50,091 nucleotides of DNA from Rhodovulum steppense (lineage in GTDB: Bacteria > Pseudomonadota > Alphaproteobacteria > Rhodobacterales > Rhodobacteraceae), in assembly GCF_004339675.1 (NCBI RefSeq), contig NZ_SLVM01000025.1:1-50091 (forward strand), read 5' to 3'. Of this stretch, positions 27,449 through 37,514 are shown piece after piece. Every line of letters starts with the position of its first letter. The stretch's first letter is position 1. A program made the translations under genes and the position numbers. The notes beneath the pieces are model-generated. The model saw only the letters and a list, made by a program, of their open reading frames with translations, was not told the origin of the DNA and did not search any database.

Positions 27449-27478
27449 TTGACCCGCCCCCGGTGTCCCGGCTAACGT
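27449..27478 (+). promoter_or_regulatory. Possible promoter of the nuo operon
   Basis: TTGACC (27449-27454) and TAACGT (27473-27478) with an 18-base spacer lie about 60 bases before the nuoA start. The -35 match is good, the -10 is weak. The gap 27284-27538 also holds a TGTATACA palindrome (27391-27398) in an AT-richer patch that could be an operator or a second -10. Nothing else gene-like is visible there. Confidence 0.35.
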
Positions 27479-27538
27479 CGGGGTAGAAAAGACGCGCGAA
27501 AGAGTCAGCAATGCGCGCAGGACAGAAGGGAGAACCCG

Positions 27539-27904
27539 GTGGAAGAGCTTCTGAGCAACTACCTTCCCATCGCGATCTTCTTCGGCATGGTGGTGGCGCT
27601 TGGCCTTCTGCTGTTGCTGTCGGCCGTGGTGATCGCGGTCAGAAGCCCCGACCCCGAGAAGCTGTCGGCCTATGAATGCGGCTTCAACGCCTTCGACGAT
27701 GCACGGATGAGCTTCGACGTGCGATTCTACCTCGTGGCGATCCTGTTCATCATCTTCGATCTCGAAATCGCCTTCCTGTTCCCCTGGGCCGTGTCCTTCG
27801 GCGAGATGGGGATGCTGGGCTTCTGGTCGATGATGGTCTTTCTGGGCGTCCTGACCGTGGGATTTGCGTATGAATGGAAGAAGGGGGCACTGGAATGGGC
27901 GTGA
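27539..27904 (+). CDS. nuoA: NADH-quinone oxidoreductase subunit A
   Basis: Small membrane subunit at the junction of the peripheral and membrane arms of complex I. The 121-residue product has three membrane helices and the conserved loop [43 protein letters not shown] (known by AYECGF and [11 protein letters not shown]). The start is a GTG at 27539, preceded by AAGGGAG; no ATG gives the conserved N-terminus. First gene of the nuo operon; its end overlaps nuoB by 10 bases. Confidence 0.96.
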   Translation: MEELLSNYLPIAIFFGMVVALGLLLLLSAVVIAVRSPDPEKLSAYECGFNAFDDARMSFDVRFYLVAILFIIFDLEIAFLFPWAVSFGEMGMLGFWSMMVFLGVLTVGFAYEWKKGALEWA

Positions 27905-28428
27905 CGACGAACCCCACGACCGCCGGCCCCGATGCCGAACAGGCCACGCGCGCGCTGAATGCCGAATTGCAGGATCGCGGTTTCCTTGTCACCTCTACCG
28001 CGGACATCATCAACTGGGCGCGCACCGGGTCCCTGCACTGGATGACCTTTGGTCTGGCCTGCTGCGCGGTCGAGATGATCCATGTCTCGATGCCGCGCTA
28101 TGACCTCGAACGCTTCGGCACCGCGCCGCGCGCAAGCCCGCGCCAGTCGGACCTGATGATCGTGGCGGGCACGCTGACCAACAAGATGGCCCCCGCGTTG
28201 CGCAAGGTCTATGACCAGATGCCCGAGCCGCGCTATGTGATCTCGATGGGATCCTGCGCCAATGGCGGCGGCTATTACCACTACAGTTATGCGGTGGTGC
28301 GTGGTTGCGACCGGATCGTGCCGGTGGACATCTATGTGCCGGGCTGCCCGCCAACCGCCGAGGCGCTGCTGTACGGCATCCTGCAATTGCAGCGGAAGAT
28401 CCGCCGCACCGGGACCATCGTTCGATGA
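27895..28428 (+). CDS. nuoB: NADH-quinone oxidoreductase subunit B
   Basis: Carries cluster N2, the last iron-sulphur centre before quinone. The 177-residue product holds the ligands C56, C57 (FGLACCAVE), C121 (SMGSCAN) and C151 (VPGCPP). The ATG at 27895, inside the end of nuoA, follows a purine-rich AAGAAGGGGG; an ATG at 27874 would add seven residues and is possible. A 138-base spacer with a perfect palindrome separates it from nuoC, wider than the other nuo junctions here. Confidence 0.96.
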   Translation: MGVTTNPTTAGPDAEQATRALNAELQDRGFLVTSTADIINWARTGSLHWMTFGLACCAVEMIHVSMPRYDLERFGTAPRASPRQSDLMIVAGTLTNKMAPALRKVYDQMPEPRYVISMGSCANGGGYYHYSYAVVRGCDRIVPVDIYVPGCPPTAEALLYGILQLQRKIRRTGTIVR

Positions 28429-28574
28429 GCGCAGAGATCGTAGCACATGTTGCCGACGCGGATGCGACGGTGTGTGACTTGGTCACATGCTTTCGTCCCC
28501 TCTCCGGCCCAGAAGGAGGGCGGAGGACGGCGTGCGTCCAGGCGGCGCGCGCAGGGAGGATGTCCGATGGATGA
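28425..28574 (+). CDS. Possible 49-codon frame bridging nuoB and nuoC
   Basis: An ATG overlapping the nuoB stop (ATGA) opens [20 protein letters not shown].., which stops inside the first codons of nuoC. The overlaps on both sides are what translational coupling would need. But third positions are much less G/C-rich than in the neighbours, and the second half is Arg/Gly-rich, so this may be only an open spacer. No domain recognised. Confidence 0.25.
   Translation: MSAEIVAHVADADATVCDLVTCFRPLSGPEGGRRTACVQAARAGRMSDG
28473..28487. promoter_or_regulatory. Perfect palindrome TGTGAC-TTG-GTCACA between nuoB and nuoC
   Basis: Six-base arms TGTGAC and GTCACA around TTG, in the spacer before nuoC. It resembles a CRP/FNR-family site (TGTGA..TCACA) but with five rather than six central bases. 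It could also be a short mRNA hairpin. There is no promoter-like pair beside it that I can support. Confidence 0.35.
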
Positions 28575-29184
28575 GGCTCTGAAGGAGCTTGGCCAGTATG
28601 TTGCCGCGCGCCGCAGCGACAGCGTGATCGGCTGGGAGGTGGCGTATCACGAACTGAACGTGACAGCCGCCCCGTCCGCGATCGTGGGGCTGGTCGAATT
28701 CCTGCGCGCGGACGCCACCTGCCGGTTCTCGACGCTGGTCGACATTACCGCGGTCGACTACCCCGAGCGCGAGGTGCGCTTCGACGTGGTCTATCATTTC
28801 CTGTCGATGTACCAGAACCAGCGTATCCGGCTGAGATGCGCTGTCCGCGAGGAAGAGATGATCCCCTCGATCGCGACCGTCCACCCCTCGGCCAACTGGT
28901 TCGAGCGCGAGGTGTTCGACATGTTCGGCATCATCTTTTCCGGCCATCCGGACCTGCGCCGCATCCTGACCGATTACGGCTTTCGCGGGCACCCGCTGCG
29001 CAAGGATTTCCCGACCACCGGCTATACCGAGGTGCGCTATTCCGAGACCGAAAAGCGCGTGGTCTACGAGCCGGTGAAACTGACGCAGGAATACCGGCTG
29101 TTCGATTTCATGAGTCCGTGGGAAGGCGCGGATTACATCCTGCCGGGCGATGACAAGGCCGCCGGGGCCAAGGGGCGGCCATGA
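28567..29184 (+). CDS. nuoC: NADH-quinone oxidoreductase subunit C
   Basis: Peripheral-arm (30 kDa) subunit near the quinone site, here separate from NuoD as usual outside enterobacteria. The 205-residue product shows [70 protein letters not shown] and the [14 protein letters not shown] tail. The ATG at 28567 follows GGGAGGATG; longer readings are Arg-rich. The stop overlaps the sulfotransferase gene by ATGA. Confidence 0.96.
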   Translation: MDEALKELGQYVAARRSDSVIGWEVAYHELNVTAAPSAIVGLVEFLRADATCRFSTLVDITAVDYPEREVRFDVVYHFLSMYQNQRIRLRCAVREEEMIPSIATVHPSANWFEREVFDMFGIIFSGHPDLRRILTDYGFRGHPLRKDFPTTGYTEVRYSETEKRVVYEPVKLTQEYRLFDFMSPWEGADYILPGDDKAAGAKGRP

Positions 29185-30056
29185 CCGGAGAGACGACGCT
29201 CATGTTCGGGGTCGGCGCGACCAAGGCGGGCACAAGCTGGCTGCACCGCTATCTGGCGGGCCATCCCGAATGCCATCTGCGCTCGATCAAGGAGCTGCAT
29301 TTCTTCGATTCCCTGGAGGAGGGTCGGCTGGAGCGCGTGCGGGCGGAGCTTGACGAAGAGCGGGCCCGTCTTGCCGCGCGCCCGGTGTCGGCCAGCCGCG
29401 CCCGGGCCGAGACGCGCGCCCGGCGCATGGCCGATCTGGCGGACTGGTCGGCGGCCCTGTCGGCGGGAACCGAGGCGGGCTATCTGGATTACCTTGCCGC
29501 CGGTCGCGGGACGCGCCGCCTTATTGGCGACATAACCCCAGCCTATTCCCTGTTGCCGGTGGGGCGGTTGAAACGGATGGCGACGATGGCGTCGGATGTA
29601 CGCTTCGTCTACCTTTTGCGGGACCCGGTCGACCGGCTCTGGAGCCATGTGCGCATGATCGCGCGCCGCCGCGCCAATCCGGGCGAGGCGATCGGGCCGA
29701 GGGCGGGGCGGATCCTGGCGCGGGTGCTGGCGGGCGATGAAACGCATATCGCAGAGCGGGGCGATTACCGGTCGGTGCTGACCCGACTGTGGGCGGCGGT
29801 CGATCCGACGCGGCTTTGTCTGTCCTACTATGAGGAACTGTTCTCGCAATCCTCGATCGACCGGATTTGCGGGTTCCTGGGGATCGCGACCAGGTCGGCC
29901 GAACTTGGTGTACGGGTGCATGCGGGCGTGCCGGTGCCGATGAGCCGCGAGCAGCGGCGCGCGGCGGCGGAATGGCTGGCGCCGCAATACGATTTCGTGG
30001 CAGAGCGGCTGGGGCGCGTGCCCCCTGTCTGGCAATCGCATCGGGTGGGGGTGTGA
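29181..30056 (+). CDS. Sulfotransferase family protein encoded inside the nuo operon
   Basis: Predicted PAPS-dependent sulfotransferase of 291 residues. The 5'-phosphosulfate loop is [16 protein letters not shown] (10-25). The 3'-phosphate motif is [19 protein letters not shown] (141-159, with R147 and S155). EL near residue 38-39 (IKELHFFDS) and [11 protein letters not shown] also match the heparan-sulfate-like bacterial family. It is cytosolic, with no signal peptide. It overlaps nuoC by 4 bases and is followed one base later by nuoD, so it must be expressed with complex I. The acceptor is unknown; no structural role in complex I is known for this family. Codon use matches its neighbours, so it is not a recent arrival by that measure. 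Confidence 0.85.
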   Translation: MTGETTLMFGVGATKAGTSWLHRYLAGHPECHLRSIKELHFFDSLEEGRLERVRAELDEERARLAARPVSASRARAETRARRMADLADWSAALSAGTEAGYLDYLAAGRGTRRLIGDITPAYSLLPVGRLKRMATMASDVRFVYLLRDPVDRLWSHVRMIARRRANPGEAIGPRAGRILARVLAGDETHIAERGDYRSVLTRLWAAVDPTRLCLSYYEELFSQSSIDRICGFLGIATRSAELGVRVHAGVPVPMSREQRRAAAEWLAPQYDFVAERLGRVPPVWQSHRVGV

Positions 30057-30057
30057 G

Positions 30058-31266
30058 ATGAAGGACAACGCCATGGGTGCGCGGGCGGGTGAGCAGAGCA
30101 TCCGCAACTTCAACATAAACTTCGGTCCGCAACACCCTGCGGCGCATGGTGTTCTGCGTCTTGTGCTGGAACTGGACGGCGAGATCGTGGAGCGCGCCGA
30201 CCCGCATATCGGGCTGTTGCATCGCGGCACCGAGAAGCTGATGGAAAGCCGCACCTACCTGCAGAACCTGCCCTATCTCGACCGGCTGGATTACGTCGCG
30301 CCGATGAACCAGGAACATGCCTGGTGCCTGGCCATCGAAAAGCTGACCGGAACGCAGGTGCCGCGCCGGGCGCAACTGATCCGGGTTCTCTATTCGGAAA
30401 TCGGGCGGGTGCTGAACCACCTTCTGAACGTCACCACGCAGGCGATGGATGTGGGCGCGCTGACGCCGCCGCTCTGGGGCTTCGAGGAACGTGAGAAGCT
30501 GATGATCTTCTATGAGCGGGCCTGCGGGGCGCGGCTGCATGCGGCCTATTTCCGGCCCGGTGGCGTGCACCAGGACCTGCCGCCCGATCTGATCGAGGAT
30601 ATCGACGCCTGGGCCGAAGCCTTCCCGAATGTCATGGACGATATCGACGGGTTGCTCACCGAGAACCGGATCTTCAAACAGCGCAACGCAGATATAGGGG
30701 TGGTAAGTCCGCAGGAGGCGCTGGACTGGGGCTTTTCGGGCGTGATGGTGCGCGGATCGGGCATGGCCTGGGACCTGCGCCGGTCGCAGCCCTATGAATG
30801 CTATGACGAATTCGAGTTCCAGATCCCCGTCGGCAAGAACGGTGATTGCTATGATCGCTATCTGGTCCGCATGGAGGAGATGCGCCAGTCGACTCACATC
30901 ATCCGGCAGGCCTGCGAAAAGCTGCGGCGCGAACCGGGCGAGGTGCTGAATCGCGGCAAGATCGCGCCGCCGACGCGGGCCGAGATGAAGACCTCGATGG
31001 AGGCGTTGATCCATCACTTCAAGCTGTATACCGAGGGGTTCCACGTCCCCGCGGGCGAGGTCTATGCCGCGGTCGAGGCGCCCAAGGGCGAGTTCGGGGT
31101 CTATCTGGTAGCGGACGGCACCAACCGTCCCTATCGCGCCAAGCTGCGTGCGCCGGGCTTCCTGCATCTGCAGGCGCTGGACCACATGACACGCGGCCAT
31201 CAACTGGCCGATGTCGCCGCGATCATCGGCACGATGGACGTGGTGTTCGGAGAGATCGACCGGTGA
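30058..31266 (+). CDS. nuoD: NADH-quinone oxidoreductase subunit D
   Basis: The 49 kDa subunit forming the quinone pocket with NuoB. The 402-residue product has [90 protein letters not shown] and the closing [12 protein letters not shown]. The ATG at 30058 follows the sulfotransferase stop by one base; an ATG at 30073 with AAGGA before it is an alternative that would remove five residues. Confidence 0.96.
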   Translation: MKDNAMGARAGEQSIRNFNINFGPQHPAAHGVLRLVLELDGEIVERADPHIGLLHRGTEKLMESRTYLQNLPYLDRLDYVAPMNQEHAWCLAIEKLTGTQVPRRAQLIRVLYSEIGRVLNHLLNVTTQAMDVGALTPPLWGFEEREKLMIFYERACGARLHAAYFRPGGVHQDLPPDLIEDIDAWAEAFPNVMDDIDGLLTENRIFKQRNADIGVVSPQEALDWGFSGVMVRGSGMAWDLRRSQPYECYDEFEFQIPVGKNGDCYDRYLVRMEEMRQSTHIIRQACEKLRREPGEVLNRGKIAPPTRAEMKTSMEALIHHFKLYTEGFHVPAGEVYAAVEAPKGEFGVYLVADGTNRPYRAKLRAPGFLHLQALDHMTRGHQLADVAAIIGTMDVVFGEIDR

Positions 31267-31520
31267 TCCGGTCGCAGGCCATATCCGCCCTGCGTGCGGG
31301 GATGGCAGCCGTCGGCGCTGGGGCCGGTGGCAGGCTTGGTGCGTCGCGTCCCGCGGCGGGCAGGGCTGGGATGTCGGCGGGGGGCCGTCGGCATCGGAAG
31401 GGGGCTGTTGTGAACCCGGCGGGCGGCATTGGGTCGCCCACGGACCGGACCGCGCGGCAACGTGCGGGAACCACGACAGGGGCGCGTCTCGCCGTGCCCG
31501 CAACCCAAGGAGTGACATCC
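31267..31520 (+). other. Spacer between nuoD and the small secreted protein gene
   Basis: 254 bases without a supported gene. A frame continuous with the next gene is open here from a GTG at 31263, but its product is a Gly/Ala/Arg-rich string placed before a good signal peptide, so I read the region as untranslated. Several short G+C hairpins are possible; no repeat family member is seen. Confidence 0.5.
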
Positions 31521-31805
31521 ATGAAGACCCTCAAGACCTTGGCGATCCTCGCCGTCCTTTCGCCAGCCACGGCCATGGCCGAATCCTCGGTTTCGGCCTC
31601 CGATCTCGACAAGTTCCGCGCGGCGATGACTGCTACGAACTGCATGGTCAACAACGAACAGCAGGCCGGTCAGGTGGAACGCGACACCGGTTTCAGCGAG
31701 GCCAAACTGGAGGCCATCGTCGTCGAACTGCGCAAGCTTGGCGAAATCGAGAACATGAACGACCAGGGCGGCATCCGCCTGATTTCGGGAGACTGTGCCA
31801 AGTAA
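31521..31805 (+). CDS. Small exported protein between nuoD and nuoE
   Basis: A 94-residue protein. Its signal peptide [20 protein letters not shown] is followed by a roughly 74-residue mature part, acidic and helical, with two cysteines (TNCMVNN and SGDCAK) that could pair in the periplasm. AAGGAGTGACATCC precedes the ATG. Its stop overlaps the nuoE start (TAATG). I recognise no family. Its position fits one of the unidentified frames long known inside the Paracoccus nuo cluster. Confidence 0.8.
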   Translation: MKTLKTLAILAVLSPATAMAESSVSASDLDKFRAAMTATNCMVNNEQQAGQVERDTGFSEAKLEAIVVELRKLGEIENMNDQGGIRLISGDCAK

Positions 31806-32551
31806 TGCTGAGACGTCTGCACCACGAGCAACCGGACAGCTTCGCGTTCACGCCCGAGAACCGGGCGTGGGCCGAGGCCCAGATCGGAAAGTATCCGCCG
31901 GGTCGCCAAGCCAGCGCCATCATTCCGCTTCTGTGGCGCGCCCAGGAGCAGGAGGGCTGGCTGACCCGGCCTGCGATCGAACATGTCGCCGACATGCTTG
32001 GCATGGCGCATATCCGGGCGCTCGAGGTGGCGACGTTCTACTTCATGTTCCAGCTTTCCCCGGTCGGCTCGGTGGCCCATGTCCAGGTCTGCGGAACGAC
32101 GTCCTGCCTGATCTGCGGGGCTGAGGACCTGATCGGGGTCTGCCGCGAAAAGATCGCCGACCGGCCCCATCACCTGTCGCCCTGCGGCCGCTTCAGTTGG
32201 GAAGAGGTCGAATGCCTGGGCGCATGTTCGAACGCGCCGATGGTGCAGATCGGCAAGGATTACTACGAGGATCTGACCGCCGAAGGGCTGGCCTTCATCC
32301 TCGACGAACTGGTCGCGGGCCGGGTGCCGCTGCCGGGGCCGCAGAACGGCCGCTTCGCCTCGGAACCCCTGGGCGGGCCGACCAGCCTGACCGGGCAGGG
32401 CGGACGGCGGATGGAGCATAACGCGTCGGTCGATCTGGCCCGGACAATCGGCGACACGATCAAGCGGATCGACGGGACCGAGGTGCCGCTTCTGACGCCC
32501 TGGCGTCGTGCGGGGGCTGCGGCGGAAGACGTCAAGACAGAAGGCGGCTGA
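31805..32551 (+). CDS. nuoE: NADH-quinone oxidoreductase subunit E
   Basis: The 24 kDa thioredoxin-fold subunit with the 2Fe-2S cluster N1a, partner of NuoF. The 248-residue product has ligands C96 and C101 ([11 protein letters not shown]) and C137 and C141 ([10 protein letters not shown]). About 75 residues beyond the core (from about 175) form a C-terminal extension ([18 protein letters not shown]..) seen in Rhodobacteraceae. The ATG at 31805 overlaps the preceding stop; readings further upstream are non-coding. Confidence 0.95.
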   Translation: MLRRLHHEQPDSFAFTPENRAWAEAQIGKYPPGRQASAIIPLLWRAQEQEGWLTRPAIEHVADMLGMAHIRALEVATFYFMFQLSPVGSVAHVQVCGTTSCLICGAEDLIGVCREKIADRPHHLSPCGRFSWEEVECLGACSNAPMVQIGKDYYEDLTAEGLAFILDELVAGRVPLPGPQNGRFASEPLGGPTSLTGQGGRRMEHNASVDLARTIGDTIKRIDGTEVPLLTPWRRAGAAAEDVKTEGG

Positions 32552-32600
32552 CGCGCTACAAAGGGCGTCGGATGAACAACCGTCGAAGCGGAGACAAGAG

Positions 32601-33308
32601 ATGAATATTTCTCGCAGTGAAGCGAAGTTCAAGATGGCCATCTTCTGGTGGCTGTTGGCCGCCGTGATAGGCGTGACCGTAATGGCCTTTCTCGTCTGGA
32701 TCGGCATCTGGGCCCTGGTGGCCTTTGCCGCGGGCGCAGGCACCGGTATCGTTGCAGGGTTCTTCCTGATCGCGAATTTCTGCCGGACCAACGAAGAGAT
32801 GGCCGCAAGCGCCAAGGCGCTGCGCGAGGGCGAGGCTGCCCGCAAGCCCTATCTCGACGCGAATGCCGCCAAGGTACTCGTGTCGGCGAAGAAACCGGGT
32901 GCGGACGCCGCAAAGGTGGCGCCGACCGTGCCGAAATCGGCGCCCAAGGCGGCTGCGGCGCCGAAACCGGCACCGAAGCCCGCCGCCGCACCTGCGGTCG
33001 CGCCCGCCGCGGCCCCCGCACCGGTGGCCGAGACCGGAAAACGGCCCGCTTCGCTCAAGGCGCCGCGCAAGGGTGGTGCCGATGATCTGACGCGCATCAA
33101 GGGCGTCGGGGCCAAGCTTGAAAAGCTGTGCAATGATCTGGGCTTCTATCACTATGACCAGATCGCCAAGTGGACGCCGGAAGAGGTGGCCTGGGTCGAC
33201 GAGAACCTCGAGGGTTTCAAGGGCCGCGTGAGCCGCGACGAATGGGTCGCACAGGCCAAGATCCTGGCCGCAGGTGGCGAGACCGAGTTTTCCAAGAAGA
33301 CCGACTGA
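32601..33308 (+). CDS. Membrane-anchored helix-hairpin-helix protein of the nuo cluster
   Basis: A 235-residue protein in three parts. Two hydrophobic segments (about 13-36 and 38-60) anchor it. An Ala/Pro/Lys linker spans about 100-150. A soluble helix-hairpin-helix domain covers about 160-223: DDLTRIKGVGAKLEKLCNDLGF, HYDQIAKWTPEEVAWVD and GRVSRDEWVAQAKILA. This last domain also occurs, to my knowledge, as a C-terminal part of NuoE-annotated proteins in related genomes, so it is probably a complex I-linked module encoded separately here. Linker and anchor would tether it to the membrane beside the peripheral arm. Function unknown; DNA binding is not implied by the fold alone. Confidence 0.75.
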   Translation: MNISRSEAKFKMAIFWWLLAAVIGVTVMAFLVWIGIWALVAFAAGAGTGIVAGFFLIANFCRTNEEMAASAKALREGEAARKPYLDANAAKVLVSAKKPGADAAKVAPTVPKSAPKAAAAPKPAPKPAAAPAVAPAAAPAPVAETGKRPASLKAPRKGGADDLTRIKGVGAKLEKLCNDLGFYHYDQIAKWTPEEVAWVDENLEGFKGRVSRDEWVAQAKILAAGGETEFSKKTD

Positions 33309-33562
33309 GGGAAACTCGACTGAGCAAGCTGCGACGGGTGGGGCGAAGACAGACGACGCGCGGCGGATCAAGGAGCCGGGTCCAGCAAGATGGACCGGCC
33401 CCGACCCCGCCGCCCGCCTTCCCCGCGGAGCCGGGCCGAGGGCAGGGTAACCTGCCCGTCGGCCGCCGCACCCGGCCTGTGTCGGGTGCTGTGCCCTGCC
33501 GCCTTGTGTGGGGCGCGACATGGAAGATCCGGCAGAACGGCCGGGACCAACGGGGATGAGCC
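33309..33562 (+). other. Spacer between the HhH protein gene and nuoF
   Basis: 254 bases. One frame stays open from before the HhH stop to 33559 but has no ATG after it, and its product is Arg/Pro/Gly-rich. The stretch around 33375-33410 can form a GGGTCCAGC..GGACC-type hairpin. I see no repeat or promoter I can support. Confidence 0.4.
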
Positions 33563-34858
33563 ATGCTGACCGATCAGGACCGCATCTTCACCAATCTTTA
33601 CGGGATGCATGACCGCACCCTCTCCGGCGCGCGCGCCCGGGGTCATTGGGACGGCACGGCGGCGATCATCGCCAGGGGCCGGGACTGGATCATCGACGAG
33701 ATGAAGAAATCCGGTCTGCGCGGCCGTGGCGGGGCTGGTTTCCCCACCGGTCTTAAATGGTCCTTCATGCCGAAGGAAAGCGACGGGAGGCCGCACTACC
33801 TGGTCATCAACGCGGATGAATCCGAGCCGGGCACCTGCAAGGACCGCGAGATCATGCGCCACGACCCCCACACGCTGATCGAGGGGGCGCTGATCGCGAG
33901 TTTCGCGATGGGGGCGCATGCGTCCTATATCTACATCCGCGGGGAATACATCCGCGAGCGCGAGGCGCTGCAAGCCGCCATCGACGAAGCCTATGATGCG
34001 GGGCTTCTGGGCCGGAACGCCGCGAAAACGGGCTGGGATTTCGACCTTTACCTGCATCATGGCGCCGGGGCCTATATCTGCGGCGAGGAAACGGCGCTGC
34101 TGGAAAGCCTGGAGGGCAAGAAGGGCATGCCCCGGATGAAGCCGCCATTCCCGGCTGGATCGGGCCTTTACGGCTGCCCGACCACGGTGAACAACGTCGA
34201 GTCCATCGCCGTCGTGCCCACCATCCTGCGTCGCGGCGGCGACTGGTTTGCCGGTTTCGGGCGACCGAACAATGCGGGCACCAAGATCTTCGCGATCTCG
34301 GGCCATGTGAACCACCCCTGCGTGGTCGAGGAAAGCATGTCGATCGGGCTGCGCGAACTGCTGGACCGGCATTGCGGCGGGGTGCGCGGCGGCTGGGACA
34401 ATCTCAAGGCGGTGATCCCCGGCGGGTCGTCTGTGCCGCTGCTTCCGGCCAGTGTCTGCGACGAGGCGATCCTGGATTTCGACTGGCTGCGCGAGCAGCA
34501 CTCGGCCTTCGGCACCGCGGCGGTGATCGTGATGGACCAGTCCACCGATGTCATCAAGGCGATCTGGCGGCTGGCGAAATTCTACAAGCACGAAAGCTGC
34601 GGCCAGTGCACCCCCTGCCGCGAAGGCACCGGCTGGATGATGCGGGTGATGGAGCGGCTGGTCACCGGCGAGGCAGAGATCGAGGAGATCGACATGCTGT
34701 TCGACGTCTCGAAACAGGTCGAGGGCCACACGATCTGCGCGCTGGGCGATGCCGCGGCCTGGCCGATCCAGGGCCTGATCCGGCATTTCCGCGACGAGAT
34801 CGAGGACCGTATCAAGGCGCGCAAGACCGGGCGGGCCAGCGCGGTTGCGGCCGAGTGA
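33563..34858 (+). CDS. nuoF: NADH-quinone oxidoreductase subunit F
   Basis: The NADH-oxidising 51 kDa subunit with FMN and cluster N3. The 431-residue product has the FMN/NADH glycine-rich motif [16 protein letters not shown] (51-66), [37 protein letters not shown], and the 4Fe-4S ligands C346, C349, C352 ([15 protein letters not shown]) and C392 ([12 protein letters not shown]). The start at 33563 gives the usual [14 protein letters not shown]. Confidence 0.97.
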   Translation: MLTDQDRIFTNLYGMHDRTLSGARARGHWDGTAAIIARGRDWIIDEMKKSGLRGRGGAGFPTGLKWSFMPKESDGRPHYLVINADESEPGTCKDREIMRHDPHTLIEGALIASFAMGAHASYIYIRGEYIREREALQAAIDEAYDAGLLGRNAAKTGWDFDLYLHHGAGAYICGEETALLESLEGKKGMPRMKPPFPAGSGLYGCPTTVNNVESIAVVPTILRRGGDWFAGFGRPNNAGTKIFAISGHVNHPCVVEESMSIGLRELLDRHCGGVRGGWDNLKAVIPGGSSVPLLPASVCDEAILDFDWLREQHSAFGTAAVIVMDQSTDVIKAIWRLAKFYKHESCGQCTPCREGTGWMMRVMERLVTGEAEIEEIDMLFDVSKQVEGHTICALGDAAAWPIQGLIRHFRDEIEDRIKARKTGRASAVAAE

Positions 34859-34986
34859 GGGGCGGGGCGCACATAAGCGCGACCTTGTGGGGCTGTTATT
34901 GCATAGCAGCGCCCTTCGGCCCCATTTCGGGCAGCGATGGGGGCCGGTTGTCGGCACCCCGCGCCGTCGCGAAAGGAATTCCGCCC

Positions 34987-35397
34987 ATGCGCCTGATCCT
35001 CTCTGCCGCCCTTGCCCTGGTCATGGCCGCCACGACCGTCCAGGCCGCCGAGGCCCGTCCGCCGCTGCGCGAGCATGTCGAGGTCAATCGCGGGCTGACC
35101 GTGATCGCCATCGCCGACATGATCCGCAAGAATTGCGACAGCATCGAGCCCAGGATGGTCCGCGCCTATGGCTTCATGCGCTCGTTGAAGAACGTGGCCA
35201 GCGCCGCGGGTTACTCCGACCGCGAGATCGAGACCTATGTCTCGGACAAGGCCGAGAAGAAGCGTATCGAGGACTCCGCCCGCGCCTGGCTGGTGGCGCG
35301 CGGCGTGCGGCCGGGCGAGGGGGCAAGCTACTGCCCGGTGGGCCTCGCTGAGATCGCGCGCAACAGCCAGGTCGGCGTTCTGTTGAGGGCGCGATGA
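34987..35397 (+). CDS. Exported small protein between nuoF and nuoG (DUF5333-like)
   Basis: A 136-residue protein with signal peptide MRLILSAALALVMAATTVQA. The mature helical part has two cysteines (RKNCDSIEPR and GASYCPVGLAE) and reads LTVIAIADMIRKNCDSIEPR..RAYGFMRSLKNVASAAGYSDREIETYV. This looks like the DUF5333 family that I associate with Rhodobacteraceae nuo clusters, with moderate certainty. Being periplasmic, it can only meet complex I from the outside, on the periplasmic face of the membrane arm. GAAAGGAATTCCGCCC precedes the ATG. Confidence 0.75.
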   Translation: MRLILSAALALVMAATTVQAAEARPPLREHVEVNRGLTVIAIADMIRKNCDSIEPRMVRAYGFMRSLKNVASAAGYSDREIETYVSDKAEKKRIEDSARAWLVARGVRPGEGASYCPVGLAEIARNSQVGVLLRAR

Positions 35398-35498
35398 GCG
35401 TGGGGGCTGGGCAGCACAGCGCCGGCGCGGCGGCAGGAATCGGTACGAGAGGCCCGCGCCGATAGGCGTGCGCGGCAGGGATACGACAGGGCAAGGGC

Positions 35499-37511
35499 AT
35501 GGCAGAGCTACGCAAGATCATCATCGACGAGCACGAGATCGAGGTCGACCCCGCGATGACCGTGCTTCAGGCTTGCGAACTGGCGGGCATCGAGGTGCCG
35601 CGCTTCTGCTATCACGAACGGCTGTCGATTGCCGGGAACTGCCGGATGTGCCTTGTGGAAATCGTCGGCGGCCCGCCGAAACCCGCGGCCTCCTGCGCGA
35701 TGCAGGTGCGCGACCTGCGCCCCGGCCCCGAGGGTCAGCCGCCCGTCGTGCGCACGAAGAGTCCCATGGTCAAGAAGGCGCGCGAAGGGGTGATGGAGTT
35801 CCTGCTCATCAACCACCCGCTGGACTGTCCGATCTGCGACCAGGGCGGCGAATGCGATCTGCAAGACCAGGCAATGGCTTACGGGGTGGATTTCAGCCGT
35901 TACCGCGAGCCCAAGCGCGCCACCGAGGACCTCGACCTTGGCCCGCTGGTGGCGACCTGCATGACGCGCTGCATTTCCTGCACCCGTTGCGTGCGCTTCA
36001 CGACCGAGGTCGCGGGGATCACCCAGATGGGCCAGACCGGGCGCGGCGAGGATGCCGAGATCACGTCCTATCTGGGCCAGACGCTGGACAGCGAATTGCA
36101 GGGCAACATCATCGACCTGTGCCCGGTGGGCGCGCTGACCTCGAAGCCCTATTCCTTCACCGCCCGGCCGTGGGAACTGACCAAGACCGAGACCATCGAC
36201 GTGATGGACGCGCTGGGCTCGAACATCCGGGTGGATACCAAGGGCCGCGAGGTGATGCGCATCCTGCCGCGCAACCATGATGGCGTGAACGAGGAATGGA
36301 TCTCGGACAAGACCCGCTTCGTCTGGGACGGGCTGCGCCGCCAGCGGCTGGACAGGCCCTATATCCGCGAGAACGGCAAGCTCCGCCCCGCCACCTGGCC
36401 CGAGGCGCTGGCGGCAGCCGCCACGGCGATCAGGGGCGCGCGGAAGCTTGCGGGGCTCGTGGGCGATCTGGTGCCGGTCGAGGCCGCACTTGCGCTGAAG
36501 GAGCTGGTCGAGGGGCAGGGCGGGCATGTGGAATGCCGTGTGGACGGGGCGCGGTTGCCGGCGGGCAACCGTTCGGCCTATGTCGGCAATGCCGCGATCG
36601 AGGATATCGACCACGCCCGCAACATCTACCTGATCGGCACCAACCCGCGCGCCGAGTCGCCGGTGCTGAACGCGCGGATCCGCAAGGCATGGCTGCATGG
36701 GGCAAGTGTGCAGCGGGTCGGGCCGGTTGCAGACCTGACCTATGATGTTGCCGATCTGGGCGCGGACCGCGCGGCGCTGGCGCGTCTGGTCGAGGGCGCC
36801 GGACCGCAGGACAACGCGCTGGTGATCGTCGGGCAGGGTGCGCTGCGCGAGGCCGATGGCGCGGCGGTGCTGGCCGCGGCGATGCTTCTGGCCGAGAAGA
36901 CCGGCGGCGGGATGCTGGTGCTGCACACGGCCGCCTCGCGGGTCGGCGCGATGGACCTGGGCTGCGTGAGCGCGCTTGGTCTTGCCGGACTGGTGGAGGA
37001 CGCCGATGTGGTGCTGAACCTCGGTGCGGACGAGATCGACATCGCGCCGGGGCCTTTCGTGATCTACCAGGGCAGCCATGGCGACCGGGGCGCGCACCGC
37101 GCCGACGTGATCCTGCCGGGTGCTGCATACACGGAGGAGCCGGGGCTGTTCGTCAATACCGAGGGCCGGGCACAACTGGCGCTGCGCGCCGGTTTCCCGC
37201 CGGGCGATGCGCGCGAGAACTGGGCGATCCTGCGCGCACTGTCGGGCGAGCTGGGCGCGGCGCTGCGCTATGACACGCTGGCGGCGCTGCGCAAGCGGAT
37301 GGTCGGGCGCATGCCGCATCTGGGACTGATCGACGAACTGCCGAAGAACACCTGGGAACCGCTGCCCGCAGCACCCCTGGGCAGCGGCGCGTTCGTCCCG
37401 GCGGTCAGGGATTTCTACCTGACCAATCCGATCGCGCGGGCCTCGCGGCTGATGGCCGAACTTTCCGCAAACGCCAAGGCGCGCCGCGCGCCGCCATTGG
37501 CAGCGGAGTAG
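35499..37511 (+). CDS. nuoG: NADH-quinone oxidoreductase subunit G
   Basis: The 75 kDa subunit with clusters N1b, N4 and N5, carrying electrons from NuoF toward NuoI. The 670-residue product has 2Fe-2S ligands C37, C48, C51, C66. N5 ligands are H106, C110, C113, C119 ([20 protein letters not shown]). N4 ligands are C158, C161, C164 ([11 protein letters not shown]) and C208 ([10 protein letters not shown]). The rest is a molybdopterin-oxidoreductase-like domain without the active cofactor site. No N7 extra cluster ligands are seen, as in mitochondrial-type complexes. GCAAGGGC precedes the ATG at 35499. Confidence 0.97.
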   Translation: MAELRKIIIDEHEIEVDPAMTVLQACELAGIEVPRFCYHERLSIAGNCRMCLVEIVGGPPKPAASCAMQVRDLRPGPEGQPPVVRTKSPMVKKAREGVMEFLLINHPLDCPICDQGGECDLQDQAMAYGVDFSRYREPKRATEDLDLGPLVATCMTRCISCTRCVRFTTEVAGITQMGQTGRGEDAEITSYLGQTLDSELQGNIIDLCPVGALTSKPYSFTARPWELTKTETIDVMDALGSNIRVDTKGREVMRILPRNHDGVNEEWISDKTRFVWDGLRRQRLDRPYIRENGKLRPATWPEALAAAATAIRGARKLAGLVGDLVPVEAALALKELVEGQGGHVECRVDGARLPAGNRSAYVGNAAIEDIDHARNIYLIGTNPRAESPVLNARIRKAWLHGASVQRVGPVADLTYDVADLGADRAALARLVEGAGPQDNALVIVGQGALREADGAAVLAAAMLLAEKTGGGMLVLHTAASRVGAMDLGCVSALGLAGLVEDADVVLNLGADEIDIAPGPFVIYQGSHGDRGAHRADVILPGAAYTEEPGLFVNTEGRAQLALRAGFPPGDARENWAILRALSGELGAALRYDTLAALRKRMVGRMPHLGLIDELPKNTWEPLPAAPLGSGAFVPAVRDFYLTNPIARASRLMAELSANAKARRAPPLAAE

Positions 37512-37514
37512 CCG

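Noticed and set aside
31263-31520. N-terminal extension of the small secreted protein from a GTG in nuoD
   Set aside because: It would place 86 low-complexity residues before a good signal peptide that has its own strong ribosome site.
33309-33559. An extra gene between the HhH protein and nuoF
   Set aside because: The open frame has no ATG of its own after 33308, and its product is Arg/Pro/Gly-rich with no recognisable motif.
35394-35465. A 23-codon frame overlapping the stop of the DUF5333-like gene
   Set aside because: Gly/Ala-rich, no ribosome site of its own, too short to judge.
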